64,000 nucleotides of DNA from Ancylobacter sp. TS-1 (GCF_009223885.1 NZ_CP045144.1:3212001-3276000); one strand, 5' to 3'. Positions 10,851 to 19,739 are shown, counted from the first letter of the stretch. Notes: generated from the sequence alone by a model not told the origin. Numbers and translations: made by a program.

Positions 10851-11812
10851 TGGCGACGCACACGCTGGGGGAGTGGCCCCATCTCGGCTATGTCGGCTCG
10901 CGGCTGGACCGGGCGAGCCTGCGGCGCGGCGAGGCGGAGGCGATGCTCGCCGATCCGCACGCCCGCGCCTGCCTCGTCGCCGGCGACAGCCTCGTGCTGA
11001 AGCGCCGGCCCGGCATGGGCGAAGGCAAGGGCGCGTTCGAGGCGCTGTTCCCGCTGGGCGAGGCCGTCGCGCTCGGCGGGCGCACGGGCGAGGCCTGCCT
11101 GCTCGGCCTCGACGGCGAGACCCCGCATTTCGTGCTGCCGCTGCACGCCGCCGCGCTCGCGGTGCTGGCCGAGCGCGAGGACCTGTTCGTCACCGATCTG
11201 CGCTCCATCGCCGTGCAGGAGCTGGTGAGCGCGGACGAGATCGGCCAGCTCGCCACCGCCAAGGCGATGATCGCCTGGCATGCGCGGCGCAGCTTCTGCT
11301 CCAATTGCGGGGAACGGCTGGTGGTCGGCGAGGCCGGCTGGCGGCGCGAATGCCCGCATTGCGGCTCGCAGCATTTCCCGCGCACCGATCCGGTCGTCAT
11401 CATGCTGACGGTGGACGGCGACGAGTGCCTTCTGGGGCGTTCGGCCCGCTTCGCGCCGGGCATGTGGTCGTGCCTCGCCGGCTTCGTCGAGCCGGGCGAG
11501 ACCTTCGAACAGGCGGTGCGGCGCGAGACCATGGAGGAGACCGGCGTCGCCACCGGCGCGGTGCGCTACCTCGCCTCCCAGCCCTGGCCGTTCCCGATGT
11601 CGGTGATGATCGGCTTTCACGCGCAGGGCGCCTCGCGCGCCATCACCGTCGACCCGAACGAGATCGAGGCGGCGCGCTGGTTCCACCGCGACGAGGTGCG
11701 CCTGCTGCTCGACCGTACCCACCCGGACGGACTGATCGCGCCCCCGCCCATGGCGATCGCGCATCATCTGATCCGCGCCTTCGTGGAAGGGCGCGACCCG
11801 CCGGCGGGGTGA
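10850..11812 (+). CDS. nudC: NAD(+) diphosphatase / NAD-decapping hydrolase
   Basis: This 320-aa NudC hydrolyses NADH or NAD to NMN and AMP and can remove NAD caps from RNA 5' ends. It has the zinc ribbon CSNCGE...CPHCGS, the Nudix box beginning GFVEPGETFEQAVRRE and continuing through EETG, and downstream of it the NudC signature SQPWPFPMS that separates NADH pyrophosphatases from other Nudix enzymes. It starts at ATG 10850, one base overlapping the HIT gene stop. Confidence 0.95.
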   Translation: MATHTLGEWPHLGYVGSRLDRASLRRGEAEAMLADPHARACLVAGDSLVLKRRPGMGEGKGAFEALFPLGEAVALGGRTGEACLLGLDGETPHFVLPLHAAALAVLAEREDLFVTDLRSIAVQELVSADEIGQLATAKAMIAWHARRSFCSNCGERLVVGEAGWRRECPHCGSQHFPRTDPVVIMLTVDGDECLLGRSARFAPGMWSCLAGFVEPGETFEQAVRRETMEETGVATGAVRYLASQPWPFPMSVMIGFHAQGASRAITVDPNEIEAARWFHRDEVRLLLDRTHPDGLIAPPPMAIAHHLIRAFVEGRDPPAG

Positions 11813-11839
11813 GGGGGCGCCGCGCGATCTAAAGAAGCC

Positions 11840-11862
11840 GTCATCCCGGCCGGAGTGAAGCG
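11840..11862. repeat. Truncated intergenic palindromic repeat (copy C) at the edge of the AT-rich insert
   Basis: GTCATCCCGGCCGGAGTGAAGC matches the first part of the large repeat family (compare 61094), then the similarity stops where sequence unlike the rest of the window begins. The missing right half is not found next to it. The site lies after nudC, in what would be the nudC/dCTP deaminase convergent junction without the inserted gene. Confidence 0.6.
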
Positions 11863-11873
11863 ATTGGCCTTTG

Positions 11874-11892
11874 GCGGCCGAAATACGGCCGC
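11874..11892. other. Perfect inverted repeat (hairpin) downstream of nudC
   Basis: GCGGCCG and CGGCCGC flank AAATA, a perfect 7-bp stem with a 5-base loop, extendable by a G-T and a T-A pair. No T-tract follows on either strand, so terminator function is uncertain. It sits between nudC (+) and the AT-rich orphan gene (-). Confidence 0.45.
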
Positions 11893-12000
11893 TATGGGTT
11901 AGTCATATCCCAACCGCATTTCGGCCTTGAGGTTAGCGTTGCGGCGACCTGGCGGTATCGAAATTTTCAACGACGGCCCATCGTCCGCCAACTAGAACAC

Positions 12001-12561
12001 CTAGCTAGAAGCTGCTGCCATCAGGATCTGCACGATTGCCATCAAAAGACCGGCGATTCCCGTTACCCCGGCGAGCGTAGGGGAGCGCAAGAGACGCATG
12101 ATTTCAGGCCAGAGCGGGTCTGGAGTTTCGATAAGTTTTTCAGCAGATTCTATTAATGCCATAGCGTTAGCTGTATGAGCGTTTGACAGCTTGGCTGATT
12201 CGATGACTAATCGAATCTCTCTGAGAATTCGACGAATCTCAGATTTTTGATATTCAGATAAATTAAAGCGACCGGTCCATGCCGCGCTGTCTGCACGGAC
12301 AGGAATATCACCCCGCTGTACGGCGTCGAACCCGGCTGCAGTAATTTGAAATAATCGACCACCGGACATTTGATATGCTTGGCGGGTGATTATGAGTCCG
12401 GATGACTCGAGATCATCCGTAAGTGTCAATATATATTGATTATTATTTTCTAATCCTGTATATTTTTTTATTGTTGGAATAGTACAATATCTTTTATCTC
12501 CAGAATTAAGACGTATATATAGATAATTAAGAATTTTAATTTGATCGTCTTTGGCGCTCAT
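12001..12561 (-). CDS. Orphan AT-rich protein: winged-helix-like N-terminus with C-terminal membrane helix
   Basis: I do not recognise this 186-aa protein. The first 85 residues look like a winged helix-turn-helix (YCTIPTIKKYTGLENNNQ as the helix pair, then LTDDLESSGLIITR and GGRLFQITAAGFDAV as a wing). Residues 95-150 are helical and charged. Residues about 160-183 (GVTGIAGLLMAIVQILMAAA) form one hydrophobic helix, so it may be tail-anchored. ATG at 12561 follows GAGAGGAAA on the minus strand. The 5' half and upstream region are strikingly AT-rich, unlike every other gene here, which points to recent transfer. Gene reality is supported by the ribosome binding site and protein-like composition; function is unknown. 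Confidence 0.72.
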   Translation of the reverse strand: MSAKDDQIKILNYLYIRLNSGDKRYCTIPTIKKYTGLENNNQYILTLTDDLESSGLIITRQAYQMSGGRLFQITAAGFDAVQRGDIPVRADSAAWTGRFNLSEYQKSEIRRILREIRLVIESAKLSNAHTANAMALIESAEKLIETPDPLWPEIMRLLRSPTLAGVTGIAGLLMAIVQILMAAASS

Positions 12562-12628
12562 ATATTTTTCCTCTCAATAGATTATTGTTATATCATGGCG
12601 CGTCACGAGCTTTGAATCATCTTGCATG

Positions 12629-12645
12629 GGATCGCTGCGCGATCC
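12629..12645. other. Perfect inverted repeat near the right edge of the AT-rich insert
   Basis: GGATCGC and GCGATCC flank TGC, a perfect 7-bp-arm palindrome about 70 bases upstream of the orphan gene start. The core resembles the inner CGGGATCG...CGATCCCGG part of the large repeat family and may be a remnant of it, but the match is short. Confidence 0.4.
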
Positions 12646-12730
12646 TCGACTGATCCAGCGCGTCAACTGGGGCTGCCGTTAGCCAGTCGCCGTCAGGCTA
12701 GGTGATGAGTTTGGCGGGGGCCGCCCAGCC

Positions 12731-13846
12731 TCAGTCCCGCGTCCACGGCCGGAAATGCTTGGAGAGCTTCAGTCCCTGCGCCTGATAGTTCGAGCCGAGC
12801 CCCTCGCCATAGAGGGTGCGCGGGCGCTCCAGCATGCGCTCATAGACCAGCCGGCCGACGATCTGGCCGTCCTCCAGGATGAACGGCACCTCGCGCGAGC
12901 GCACCTCCAGCACGGCACGGGCGCCGTGATGCGGGCTGGCATGGCCGCCGGCGGCCGCGTGGCCGAAGCCGGGGTCGAAGAAGCCGGCGTAATGCACGCG
13001 GAACTCGCCCACCAGCGGATCGAACGGCACCATCTCCGCCGCGTGTCCGGGCGGCACGTGCACGGCTTCCTTGGAGGCGAGGATGTAGAAGGCGTCGGGG
13101 TCCAGCACCAGCTCGCGCCGGCCGCGGGTGAACAGCGGCTCCCAATAGTCCTCGACGTCGCAGGCGGCGCGGCGGTCGACGTCGATCAGGCCGGTATGGT
13201 GCTTGGCGCGGAAACCAAGCAGGCCGCCGAAGCCGGCGCCCGACAGGTCGACGCTCACCGCGATGCCGCCGCCGGTGGTGTCCGGCGTCGCGCTGTCGAC
13301 CAGCGTCTCCGCGAGATTGAGCGCGCCCAGCGCCTCCTCGTCCAGCCGGGCGTCGCCGCGCCGGAAGCGGATCTGCGACAGCCGCGAGCCGCGCCGCACC
13401 AGGATCGGGAAGGTGCGCGGGCTGATTTCGAGATAGAGCTTCCCCTCATAGCCGGCGGGCACGATGTCGAAGGCGCGCGCGCGGTCGGCGATGACGCGGG
13501 TGAACACGTCCAGCCGGCCGGTGGAGCTCTTGGGGTTGGCCGAAGCGGCGATGTCGGAGGGCAGGGCCAGCGCCTCCTCCAGCTCGACCAGATAGACGCA
13601 GCCGGTTTCCAGCACCTCGCCGGAGGTGAGGTCGAGCGTGTGCAGGGCGAGGCGCGCGAGGCGGTCCGCCACGCTCTCGCCGGGGCCGGGCAAGAAGCTG
13701 GCGCGGATGCGCCAGGCGGTCGGCCCCAGCCGCAGGTCGAGGCTGGCGGGCTGCACCTGATCGGCATCGAAGGGGCGGGCGGCGGTGATCGCGCCGCGCC
13801 CCGCCAGCGCCTCGATGGCATGGCCCGGCAGGATGCCCTCGCCCAT
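12731..13846 (-). CDS. dcd: 2'-deoxycytidine 5'-triphosphate deaminase, tandem-domain alphaproteobacterial type
   Basis: This protein of 371 aa belongs to the Dcd/dUTPase trimer family and would convert dCTP to dUTP, the precursor of dTTP. The N-terminal half has the Dcd-like segments VQPASLDLRLG and SSTGRLDVFTRVIAD; the C-terminal half is a second copy of the same fold (HVPPGHAAEMV, HYAGFFDPGFG). It is about twice the length of E. coli Dcd, as is usual in Rhizobiales. I chose ATG at 13846 (MGEGILP); a TTG at 13948 would add 34 residues with little family-like content. The stop is followed by the AT-rich insert. Confidence 0.87.
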   Translation of the reverse strand: MGEGILPGHAIEALAGRGAITAARPFDADQVQPASLDLRLGPTAWRIRASFLPGPGESVADRLARLALHTLDLTSGEVLETGCVYLVELEEALALPSDIAASANPKSSTGRLDVFTRVIADRARAFDIVPAGYEGKLYLEISPRTFPILVRRGSRLSQIRFRRGDARLDEEALGALNLAETLVDSATPDTTGGGIAVSVDLSGAGFGGLLGFRAKHHTGLIDVDRRAACDVEDYWEPLFTRGRRELVLDPDAFYILASKEAVHVPPGHAAEMVPFDPLVGEFRVHYAGFFDPGFGHAAAGGHASPHHGARAVLEVRSREVPFILEDGQIVGRLVYERMLERPRTLYGEGLGSNYQAQGLKLSKHFRPWTRD

Positions 13847-13979
13847 CAGACCTGAATCCGCCACGCCCGTCGCTCCGCTGCCGAAAAGGATCGCCTTGAG
13901 TTGAGCCAAGGCCCCGTTCGCTTTACCGGACGCGCCCCTTGACGCCAAGTCCGGTGCGGGAGTAAGCGAAGCTTTCGAA

Positions 13980-14037
13980 CGTGGTCATTTGAGCCGGCCG
14001 GCTTGCCGCCACGCTAAACAAGGTTGCTAAAAAGGTC
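13980..14037 (+). promoter_or_regulatory. SAM-II riboswitch upstream of metZ
   Basis: The segment reads CGTGGTCATTTGAGCCGGCC, then GGCTTGCCGCCACG, then CTAAACAAGGTTGCTAAAAA and GG. This matches the alphaproteobacterial SAM-II (metA motif) consensus: the P1 stem CGTGG/CCACG, the CCGG...CCGG segment, and the conserved CTAAACAA and GCTAAAAAGG pseudoknot strand. It ends about 60 bases before the metZ start, on the same strand. SAM-II aptamers bind S-adenosylmethionine and switch off translation of methionine genes. Confidence 0.93.
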
Positions 14038-14098
14038 GGGGCCGCGCAGCGCATGCGCGTGGGCGTTCCCGGTCTGTGCAGGATACCGGAGCCGCCCG

Positions 14099-15307
14099 AT
14101 GAGCCAGAACGACAAGCTTTCCCCCGCCGAGATCGCCCAGCTTCGGCCCGACACCCGTCTCGTGCAGGGCGGGATCCTGCGCTCGCCCTTCGGCGAGACC
14201 TCCGAGGCGCTGTTCCTCACCCAGGGCTATGTCTACGACACCGCCGAGCAGGCCGAGGCCCGCTTCAAGGGCGAGGATCCCGGCTTCATCTACACGCGCT
14301 ACTCGAACCCGACGGCGGCGATGTTCGAGACCCGCATGGCGCTGCTGGAAGGGGCGGAAGTCGCCCGCGCCACCGCCTCGGGCATGGCGGCGGTGACGGC
14401 GGCGCTGCTGTGCCAGCTCAAGGCCGGCGACCATGTGGTGGCGGCGCGCGCTCTGTTCGGCTCCTGCCGCTATGTGATCGAGGAATTGCTGCCGCGCTTC
14501 GGCATCGCGGCAACGCTGGTCGACGGCACCGACATCGCGGCCTGGAAGGCGGCGGTGCGGCCGGAGACGAAGGTGTTCTTCCTGGAGAGCCCGACCAATC
14601 CGACGCTGGAGCTGATCGACATAGAGGCGGTGGCGCAGGTCTCGAAGGCGGCGGGCGCGACGCTGGTCGTCGACAACGTGTTCGCCACGCCGATGCTGCA
14701 GAGCCCGCTGGCGCTGGGCGCCGACATCGTCGTCTATTCCGCCACCAAGCATATTGACGGGCAGGGCCGGTGCCTGGCCGGCATCATCCTGTGCTCGGAG
14801 AAGTTCCTCGCCGATCATCTGCAGGTGTTCCTGCGCCAGACCGGCCCCTCGGTCTCGCCGTTCAACGCCTGGGTGATGCTGAAGGGGCTGGAGACCCTGC
14901 CGCTGCGCGTCGAGCGTTCGCAGGCGAGCGCGACGACGCTGGCCGATCGGTTCGCCGGCCTGCCGGGCATCGGCAAGGTGATCTACCCGTATCGGGCCGA
15001 CCATCCCCAGCACGCCCTGGCGAAGCGCCAGATGCGCGGTGGCGGCACGCTCGTCACCTTCGAGATCGAGGGCGGCAAGGCGGGTGCCTTCCGCTTCCTC
15101 AACGAACTGAAGGTGGTGCGCATCTCCAACAATCTCGGCGATGCCAAGAGCCTGATCACCCACCCCGCCACCACCACGCACCAGCGTTTCACGCCGGAGG
15201 CGCGCGCCGAGATGGGCATCTCCGACGGCATGGTGCGGCTCTCGGTCGGGCTGGAGCATGTCGACGACCTGACCGACGACGTGACCCGCGCGCTGAAGGC
15301 GGTGTGA
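14099..15307 (+). CDS. metZ: O-succinylhomoserine sulfhydrylase
   Basis: This 402-aa PLP enzyme of the Cys/Met metabolism family makes homocysteine directly from O-succinylhomoserine and sulfide. The Schiff-base lysine is Lys217 in SATKHIDGQGR, and YTRYSNPT and ASGMAAVT are PLP-site segments. The SAM-II riboswitch about 60 bases upstream ties it to methionine biosynthesis and argues for this assignment over cystathionine enzymes. ATG at 14099 begins MSQNDKLSP; GGAG lies 9-10 bases upstream. apaG follows 154 bases later. Confidence 0.93.
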   Translation: MSQNDKLSPAEIAQLRPDTRLVQGGILRSPFGETSEALFLTQGYVYDTAEQAEARFKGEDPGFIYTRYSNPTAAMFETRMALLEGAEVARATASGMAAVTAALLCQLKAGDHVVAARALFGSCRYVIEELLPRFGIAATLVDGTDIAAWKAAVRPETKVFFLESPTNPTLELIDIEAVAQVSKAAGATLVVDNVFATPMLQSPLALGADIVVYSATKHIDGQGRCLAGIILCSEKFLADHLQVFLRQTGPSVSPFNAWVMLKGLETLPLRVERSQASATTLADRFAGLPGIGKVIYPYRADHPQHALAKRQMRGGGTLVTFEIEGGKAGAFRFLNELKVVRISNNLGDAKSLITHPATTTHQRFTPEARAEMGISDGMVRLSVGLEHVDDLTDDVTRALKAV

Positions 15308-15461
15308 CGGCAACGGCGCCGCCGGCGGCTTCCCGATACCGCGAGGGCCGGGGAAAAGCGGCGGCGCCAACATCCTCGTGAAGGGCTACCGCCTTGATCT
15401 CGCGCGGCAAACGCCGTTCATTGGTGGCACGGGTCCGATCACGGGCGCCGGGAGGTGGACC

Positions 15462-15854
15462 ATGTATCGGGCGACGACCAGAGGCGTACAGGTGACGGTG
15501 ACGCCGCGCTTCGCGCCGGAGCGGTCCGATCCCGACCGCAGCCAGTATTTCTGGGCCTATACGGTCGAGATCGTGAATCTCGGCGCCGACACGGTGCAGC
15601 TCAGGTCACGGCACTGGATCATCACCGATGCGCTGGGCCGGGTGCAGGAGGTGCGCGGCCCCGGCGTGGTCGGCGAGCAGCCGGTGCTGCCGCCGGGCGC
15701 GCATTTCGAATATACGAGCGGCGTGCCGCTGCCGACCTCCACCGGCATCATGGAAGGCAGCTACAACCTGTCGACCGACCGGGGCGAGGATTTCGAGGCC
15801 GAGGTGCCGGCCTTCTCGCTCGACGTGCCGGGCGCGGCGCGCACACTGAACTAG
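15462..15854 (+). CDS. apaG: ApaG (Co2+/Mg2+ efflux-associated) protein
   Basis: This 130-aa single-domain protein has the ApaG features RGVQVTVTPRF, FWAYTVEIVN, LRSRHWIITDALG and VRGPGVVGEQPVL, and the GSY segment near the end. ATG at 15462 has GGAGGTGG upstream and gives the normal family length, so the longer open frame starting at 15378 is rejected. ApaG has a fibronectin III-like fold; its biochemical role is not settled. The metZ-apaG order is common in Rhizobiales. Confidence 0.93.
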   Translation: MYRATTRGVQVTVTPRFAPERSDPDRSQYFWAYTVEIVNLGADTVQLRSRHWIITDALGRVQEVRGPGVVGEQPVLPPGAHFEYTSGVPLPTSTGIMEGSYNLSTDRGEDFEAEVPAFSLDVPGAARTLN

Positions 15855-16009
15855 CGCGCGCCCGGCGCGGCGTGGCCGCGAACTCTGGCGGTGGGCGGCT
15901 GCCGCTTCGGCTTTCGGCGCTCCGGCGAAGCGGCTATGGTGAATCGCCCCGCCGGGCGTCCACCTCCTGCCGCCGAGCGTCCCGCCGTGCTGAACGGTTC
16001 CTTCATCCC

Positions 16010-17461
16010 GTGATCGACCTGCGCCCGATCGCCGCCATCATCGGCGTGCTGCTCGCCATTCTCGGCACGACCATGATGATTCCGGCGCTGGTCGACCTGG
16101 TCGCCGGCCAGCGCGACTTCGTGGTCTATGCCGCCGCCGCGGTCATCACCTCCTTCGTCGGCCTGTCGCTGTGGCTGGCGGGGCGCTCCAGCCAGGTGCA
16201 GCGGCTCGACCTGCGGCAGGCCTTCGTGCTGACGGCAGCGAGCTGGGTGCTGCTCTCGGCCTTCGCGGCGATCCCCTTCATGTGGGCGCAGACCGACCTG
16301 CCTTTCGTCGACGCCTATTTCGAGGCGATGAGCGGGCTCACTACCACCGGCGCCACCGTCATCACCAATCTCGACCAGCGCCCGCCGGGCGTCCTGATCT
16401 GGCGCGCCTTCCTGCACTGGTACGGGGGCATCGGCATCATCGTGCTGGCGATCGCGCTGCTGCCGATGATGCAGATCGGCGGCATGCAGCTCTTCCGCGC
16501 CGAATCCTCCGACAAGTCGGAGAAGATGCTGCCGCGCGCCGCGCAGATGGCCAAGGGCATCCTCGGCACCTATGTCATCCTCTCGCTTGCCTGCGCGGGG
16601 GTCTATGCCGCGCTCGGCATGAGCGTGTTCGATGCGGTGGCCTATGCGATGGCGACCATCTCGACCGGCGGTTTCGCTCCCCATGACGCCTCCATCGGCT
16701 ACTTCCACAGCGCCGCCATCGAATATGCGGCGGTGTTCTTCATGCTCTCCGGCTCGCTGCCCTTCGTGCTCTATGTGCGCGTGCTGGCGGGCGATTTCAG
16801 CCGGCTGTTCGCCAATGCCGAGGTGCGGCTGTTCCTGACGCTGGTGGCGCTGTTCACCCTCGTCTCCATGCTGCAACAGGTGTTCGGCGGCATCGCGCAG
16901 GGCGAGACGGCGCTGCGGCAGGCGCTGTTCAACGTCGTCTCGATCATGTCCACCACCGGCTTCGTCGCGGCGGACTTCACGAACTGGGGCCCGCCGACCG
17001 ACGCGCTCTATTTCATCCTGCTGTTCCTCGGCGCCTGCACCGGCTCGACCGCCGGCGGCATGAAGAGCTTCCGCATCGCGATTCTGGGTTCGGCGCTGGT
17101 GCAGCACCTCAAGCGGGTGATCTACCCGAGCGGCGTCTTCCCCGTGCTCTATGGCGGCAAGCCGATCGGCGACGACGTGGTGGCCTCGGTGCTCTGCTTC
17201 GCCTTCCTCTACCTTGCCTGCTTCATGACGATCGGCATCGTCATCAACGGGCTCGGCTTCGACCTGATCACGGCCTTTTCCGCCTCGATCACGGCGGTGG
17301 CCAATGTCGGGCCCGGCCTCGGCCCGGTGGTGGGGCCGGCGCAGAACTTCGCGGGCCTGCCCGACCACGTGATCTGGCTGCTCTCCTTCGGCATGCTGAT
17401 GGGCCGGCTTGAACTGTTCACCGTGCTGGTGCTGTTCCTGCCGAGCTTCTGGCGGCGCTAG
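16010..17461 (+). CDS. trkH: Potassium uptake protein TrkH
   Basis: This 483-aa inner-membrane protein is the K+-conducting subunit of the Trk system. It has four repeated pore segments; filter-like TTTG (SGLTTTGATV), STGGF (TISTGGFAPHD), STTGF (MSTTGFVAAD) and the late AVANVGPGLG are all visible. I chose GTG at 16010 (VIDLRPIAAIIG), which gives the usual TrkH length; the upstream frame is Arg-rich and unlike the family. The regulatory partner trkA is not in the window. Confidence 0.93.
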   Translation: MIDLRPIAAIIGVLLAILGTTMMIPALVDLVAGQRDFVVYAAAAVITSFVGLSLWLAGRSSQVQRLDLRQAFVLTAASWVLLSAFAAIPFMWAQTDLPFVDAYFEAMSGLTTTGATVITNLDQRPPGVLIWRAFLHWYGGIGIIVLAIALLPMMQIGGMQLFRAESSDKSEKMLPRAAQMAKGILGTYVILSLACAGVYAALGMSVFDAVAYAMATISTGGFAPHDASIGYFHSAAIEYAAVFFMLSGSLPFVLYVRVLAGDFSRLFANAEVRLFLTLVALFTLVSMLQQVFGGIAQGETALRQALFNVVSIMSTTGFVAADFTNWGPPTDALYFILLFLGACTGSTAGGMKSFRIAILGSALVQHLKRVIYPSGVFPVLYGGKPIGDDVVASVLCFAFLYLACFMTIGIVINGLGFDLITAFSASITAVANVGPGLGPVVGPAQNFAGLPDHVIWLLSFGMLMGRLELFTVLVLFLPSFWRR

Positions 17462-17515
17462 CCGCACCCCACACTTGCCCCTTATGCTGACACGACGACG
17501 AGAAGAGGATCTTCC

Positions 17516-18679
17516 ATGCTGGCCGGACGAACGACGACCGAGGAACTGCTCGCCTATCTGGTCGCCTTCGACACCACCAGCCGGAACTCGAATCTCGAGC
17601 TGATCGGCTTCGTGCGCGACTATCTCGCCGCCTTCGGCATCGAGAGCACGACCGTGCCGAGCGAGGCGGGCGACAAGGCGAGCCTGTTCGCCACTATCGG
17701 CCCGGCCGGAATCGGCGGCGTGTGCCTCTCCGGCCATTCCGACGTGGTGCCGGTCGACGGCCAGCCCTGGACCAGCGAGCCCTTCACCCTGACGCCGAAG
17801 GACGACCGGCTCTATGGCCGCGGCTCCTGCGACATGAAGGGTTTCCTCGCCACCTGCCTCGCCATGGTGCCCGAGATGACGGCCGCGCGGCTGGCGACGC
17901 CGATCCACTTTCTGGTCTCCTATGACGAGGAGATCGGCTGCATGGGCGTGGTGCCGGCGGTGCGCAGGCTGGGCGTGGACCTGCCGCTGCCGCGCGCGTG
18001 CATCGTCGGCGAGCCGACCTCGATGCGCGTGGTCGACGCCCACAAATCCGGCATGGCCTATGTGACGACGGTGCGCGGGCGCGAGGCGCATTCCTCCATG
18101 CCGCAGCTCGGCGCCAACGCCATCTTCGCGGCGGCCGAACTGGTCGGCGAGCTCGACCGCGCCCGTGCCGAGCTCGTCGCGGCCGGCGACCCTTCCGGCC
18201 GCTTCGATCCGCCCAGCTCCACCGTGCAGGTGACGGTGATCCATGGCGGCACCGCCGGCAATATCGTGCCGCGCGAATGCGCGATCCGCTGGAATGTGCG
18301 CGGCCTGCCCGGCTTCGACGAGGACGCGCTGCTGGCGCGCTTCGACCGCTTCGCCCAGACCGTGGTGCTGCCGAAGCTGAAGGAGACGGCGCCGGAAGCG
18401 GAGATATTCACCGATTTCATCTACAAGGTGCCCCCGCTGGCGCCGCAGACCGGCTCGGAGGCCGAGTTGCTGGCGTTGCGCCTCGCCGGCCAGAACCGCA
18501 CCTTCGCGGTCTCCTACGCCACCGAGGGTGGACACTTCCAGGCGCAGGGCATCCCGACCGTGATCTGCGGGCCGGGCTCGATCGACCAGGCGCACAAGCC
18601 GGACGAGTTCATCGAGGTGAGCCAGCTAAGGGCCTGCGAGCGGTTCCTGCGCGGGCTGATCGCGGAATGCGCGGGGTAG
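17516..18679 (+). CDS. argE: Acetylornithine deacetylase
   Basis: This 387-aa M20-family zinc peptidase homologue cleaves N-acetylornithine to ornithine and acetate. Metal ligands are visible in SGHSDVVPVDGQPW, GRGSCDMKG and YDEEIGCMG, and the late EGGHFQAQGIPTVICGPG segment is typical of ArgE. ATG at 17516 follows GAGGATCTT. argD and argF lie 2-4 kb away, so most of the acetylated arginine route from glutamate semialdehyde to citrulline is represented here. Confidence 0.92.
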   Translation: MLAGRTTTEELLAYLVAFDTTSRNSNLELIGFVRDYLAAFGIESTTVPSEAGDKASLFATIGPAGIGGVCLSGHSDVVPVDGQPWTSEPFTLTPKDDRLYGRGSCDMKGFLATCLAMVPEMTAARLATPIHFLVSYDEEIGCMGVVPAVRRLGVDLPLPRACIVGEPTSMRVVDAHKSGMAYVTTVRGREAHSSMPQLGANAIFAAAELVGELDRARAELVAAGDPSGRFDPPSSTVQVTVIHGGTAGNIVPRECAIRWNVRGLPGFDEDALLARFDRFAQTVVLPKLKETAPEAEIFTDFIYKVPPLAPQTGSEAELLALRLAGQNRTFAVSYATEGGHFQAQGIPTVICGPGSIDQAHKPDEFIEVSQLRACERFLRGLIAECAG

Positions 18680-18710
18680 GGCGCCCGTCCGGGCTGACGA
18701 AGGGTGCCCC

Positions 18711-19739
18711 TCAGGCGCCGTCGGAATCCGGCTCGACGGTGTCCACGATCTCCTCGGCCTTGAAGCCGTAGGTTCGGCCGCAGAATTCGCAGGTGACGGC
18801 GATCCTGCCGTCCTCGACGAGGCTGCCGCGCTCTTCCGGCGTGAAGCTGCCGAGCACGCTCATCACCCGCTCGCGCGAGCAGGAGCACTTGGCGACCACG
18901 CCCTCGGCGTCGAACACCCGCACGCCGCGCTCGTGGAACAGCCGGAACAGCAGCCGCTCGCTGGAGAGGTCCACGTCGACGAGTTCCAGATCCTCCACCG
19001 TGCCCATGAGGGACAGGGTCTCGACCCAGGCGTCGTCCTCGTCCGCCTCGGGCAATTCGGTGCCTTCCGGAGCGTCGCCCGGATGCAGGTCGACCGGACG
19101 CACCCGCCCGCCCTCGGAGGGCAGGAACTGCACCATCAGGCCGCCGGCCCGCCAGGAGGAGGCGGCGCCGCCGGGGCGCACCTCCTCGGCGACGGCGAGG
19201 CGCACCCGCGTCGGGATCTGCTCGGACTGGGTGAAATACTGGTGCGCGGCGGCTTCCAGCCCCTCGCCCTCCAGCGCCACCACGCCCTGATAGCGGTTGA
19301 CGCTCAGGCCCTGGTCGATGGTCATGGCGAGATGGCCGTGCCCGAGCAGGGCGCCGCTGTCGAAGCCGGAGCCGGGCGGCAGGGCGGCCTGCATTTCGGC
19401 GAGCTTCTCACTGTCGAAACGGGCATAGGCGCGCACATCCTGCGGGGCGGTGAAGTCCACCACCAGAAGGTCGACCGGCCCGTCTGTGCGGGTCTGCAGG
19501 ATGAAGCGGCCCTGGATCTTCAGCGTCGAGCCGAGCAGGACGGTGAGCGCCACCGCCTCGCCGAGCAGGCGCTTGACCGGCGCGGGATAGTCGTGATGGG
19601 CGAGCACCGCGTCGAGGCTCGAACCGAGGCGCACGACGCGCCCGCGCACATCGAGCCCGTCGATGTGGAAGGGAGTGACGCGATCGTCCACCGCATGGGC
19701 GTCGGGCGAGCGTGAGGGGGAGTGGAGATGTGATGTCAT
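18711..19739 (-). CDS. hslO: Hsp33 redox-regulated holdase chaperone
   Basis: This 342-aa cytoplasmic chaperone is activated by oxidation and heat. The C-terminal zinc switch is intact as CSC (KCSCSRERV) and CEFC (VTCEFCGRTYG). An acidic insert (LPEADEDDAWVE) precedes it. ATG at 19739 (MTSHLHSPSR) is chosen over an upstream frame lacking family character. It lies 31 bases from the convergent argE and just upstream of argF, with a terminator-like hairpin between. Confidence 0.94.
   Translation of the reverse strand: MTSHLHSPSRSPDAHAVDDRVTPFHIDGLDVRGRVVRLGSSLDAVLAHHDYPAPVKRLLGEAVALTVLLGSTLKIQGRFILQTRTDGPVDLLVVDFTAPQDVRAYARFDSEKLAEMQAALPPGSGFDSGALLGHGHLAMTIDQGLSVNRYQGVVALEGEGLEAAAHQYFTQSEQIPTRVRLAVAEEVRPGGAASSWRAGGLMVQFLPSEGGRVRPVDLHPGDAPEGTELPEADEDDAWVETLSLMGTVEDLELVDVDLSSERLLFRLFHERGVRVFDAEGVVAKCSCSRERVMSVLGSFTPEERGSLVEDGRIAVTCEFCGRTYGFKAEEIVDTVEPDSDGA

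Noticed and set aside
13847..13948. TTG start giving a longer dCTP deaminase
   Set aside because: The added 34 residues are not family-like and ATG 13846 matches the usual N-terminus; it remains possible.
15851..18595. A 914-residue open frame on the minus strand opposite trkH and argE
   Set aside because: No recognisable domain; the opposite strand encodes two well-conserved proteins with intact motifs.
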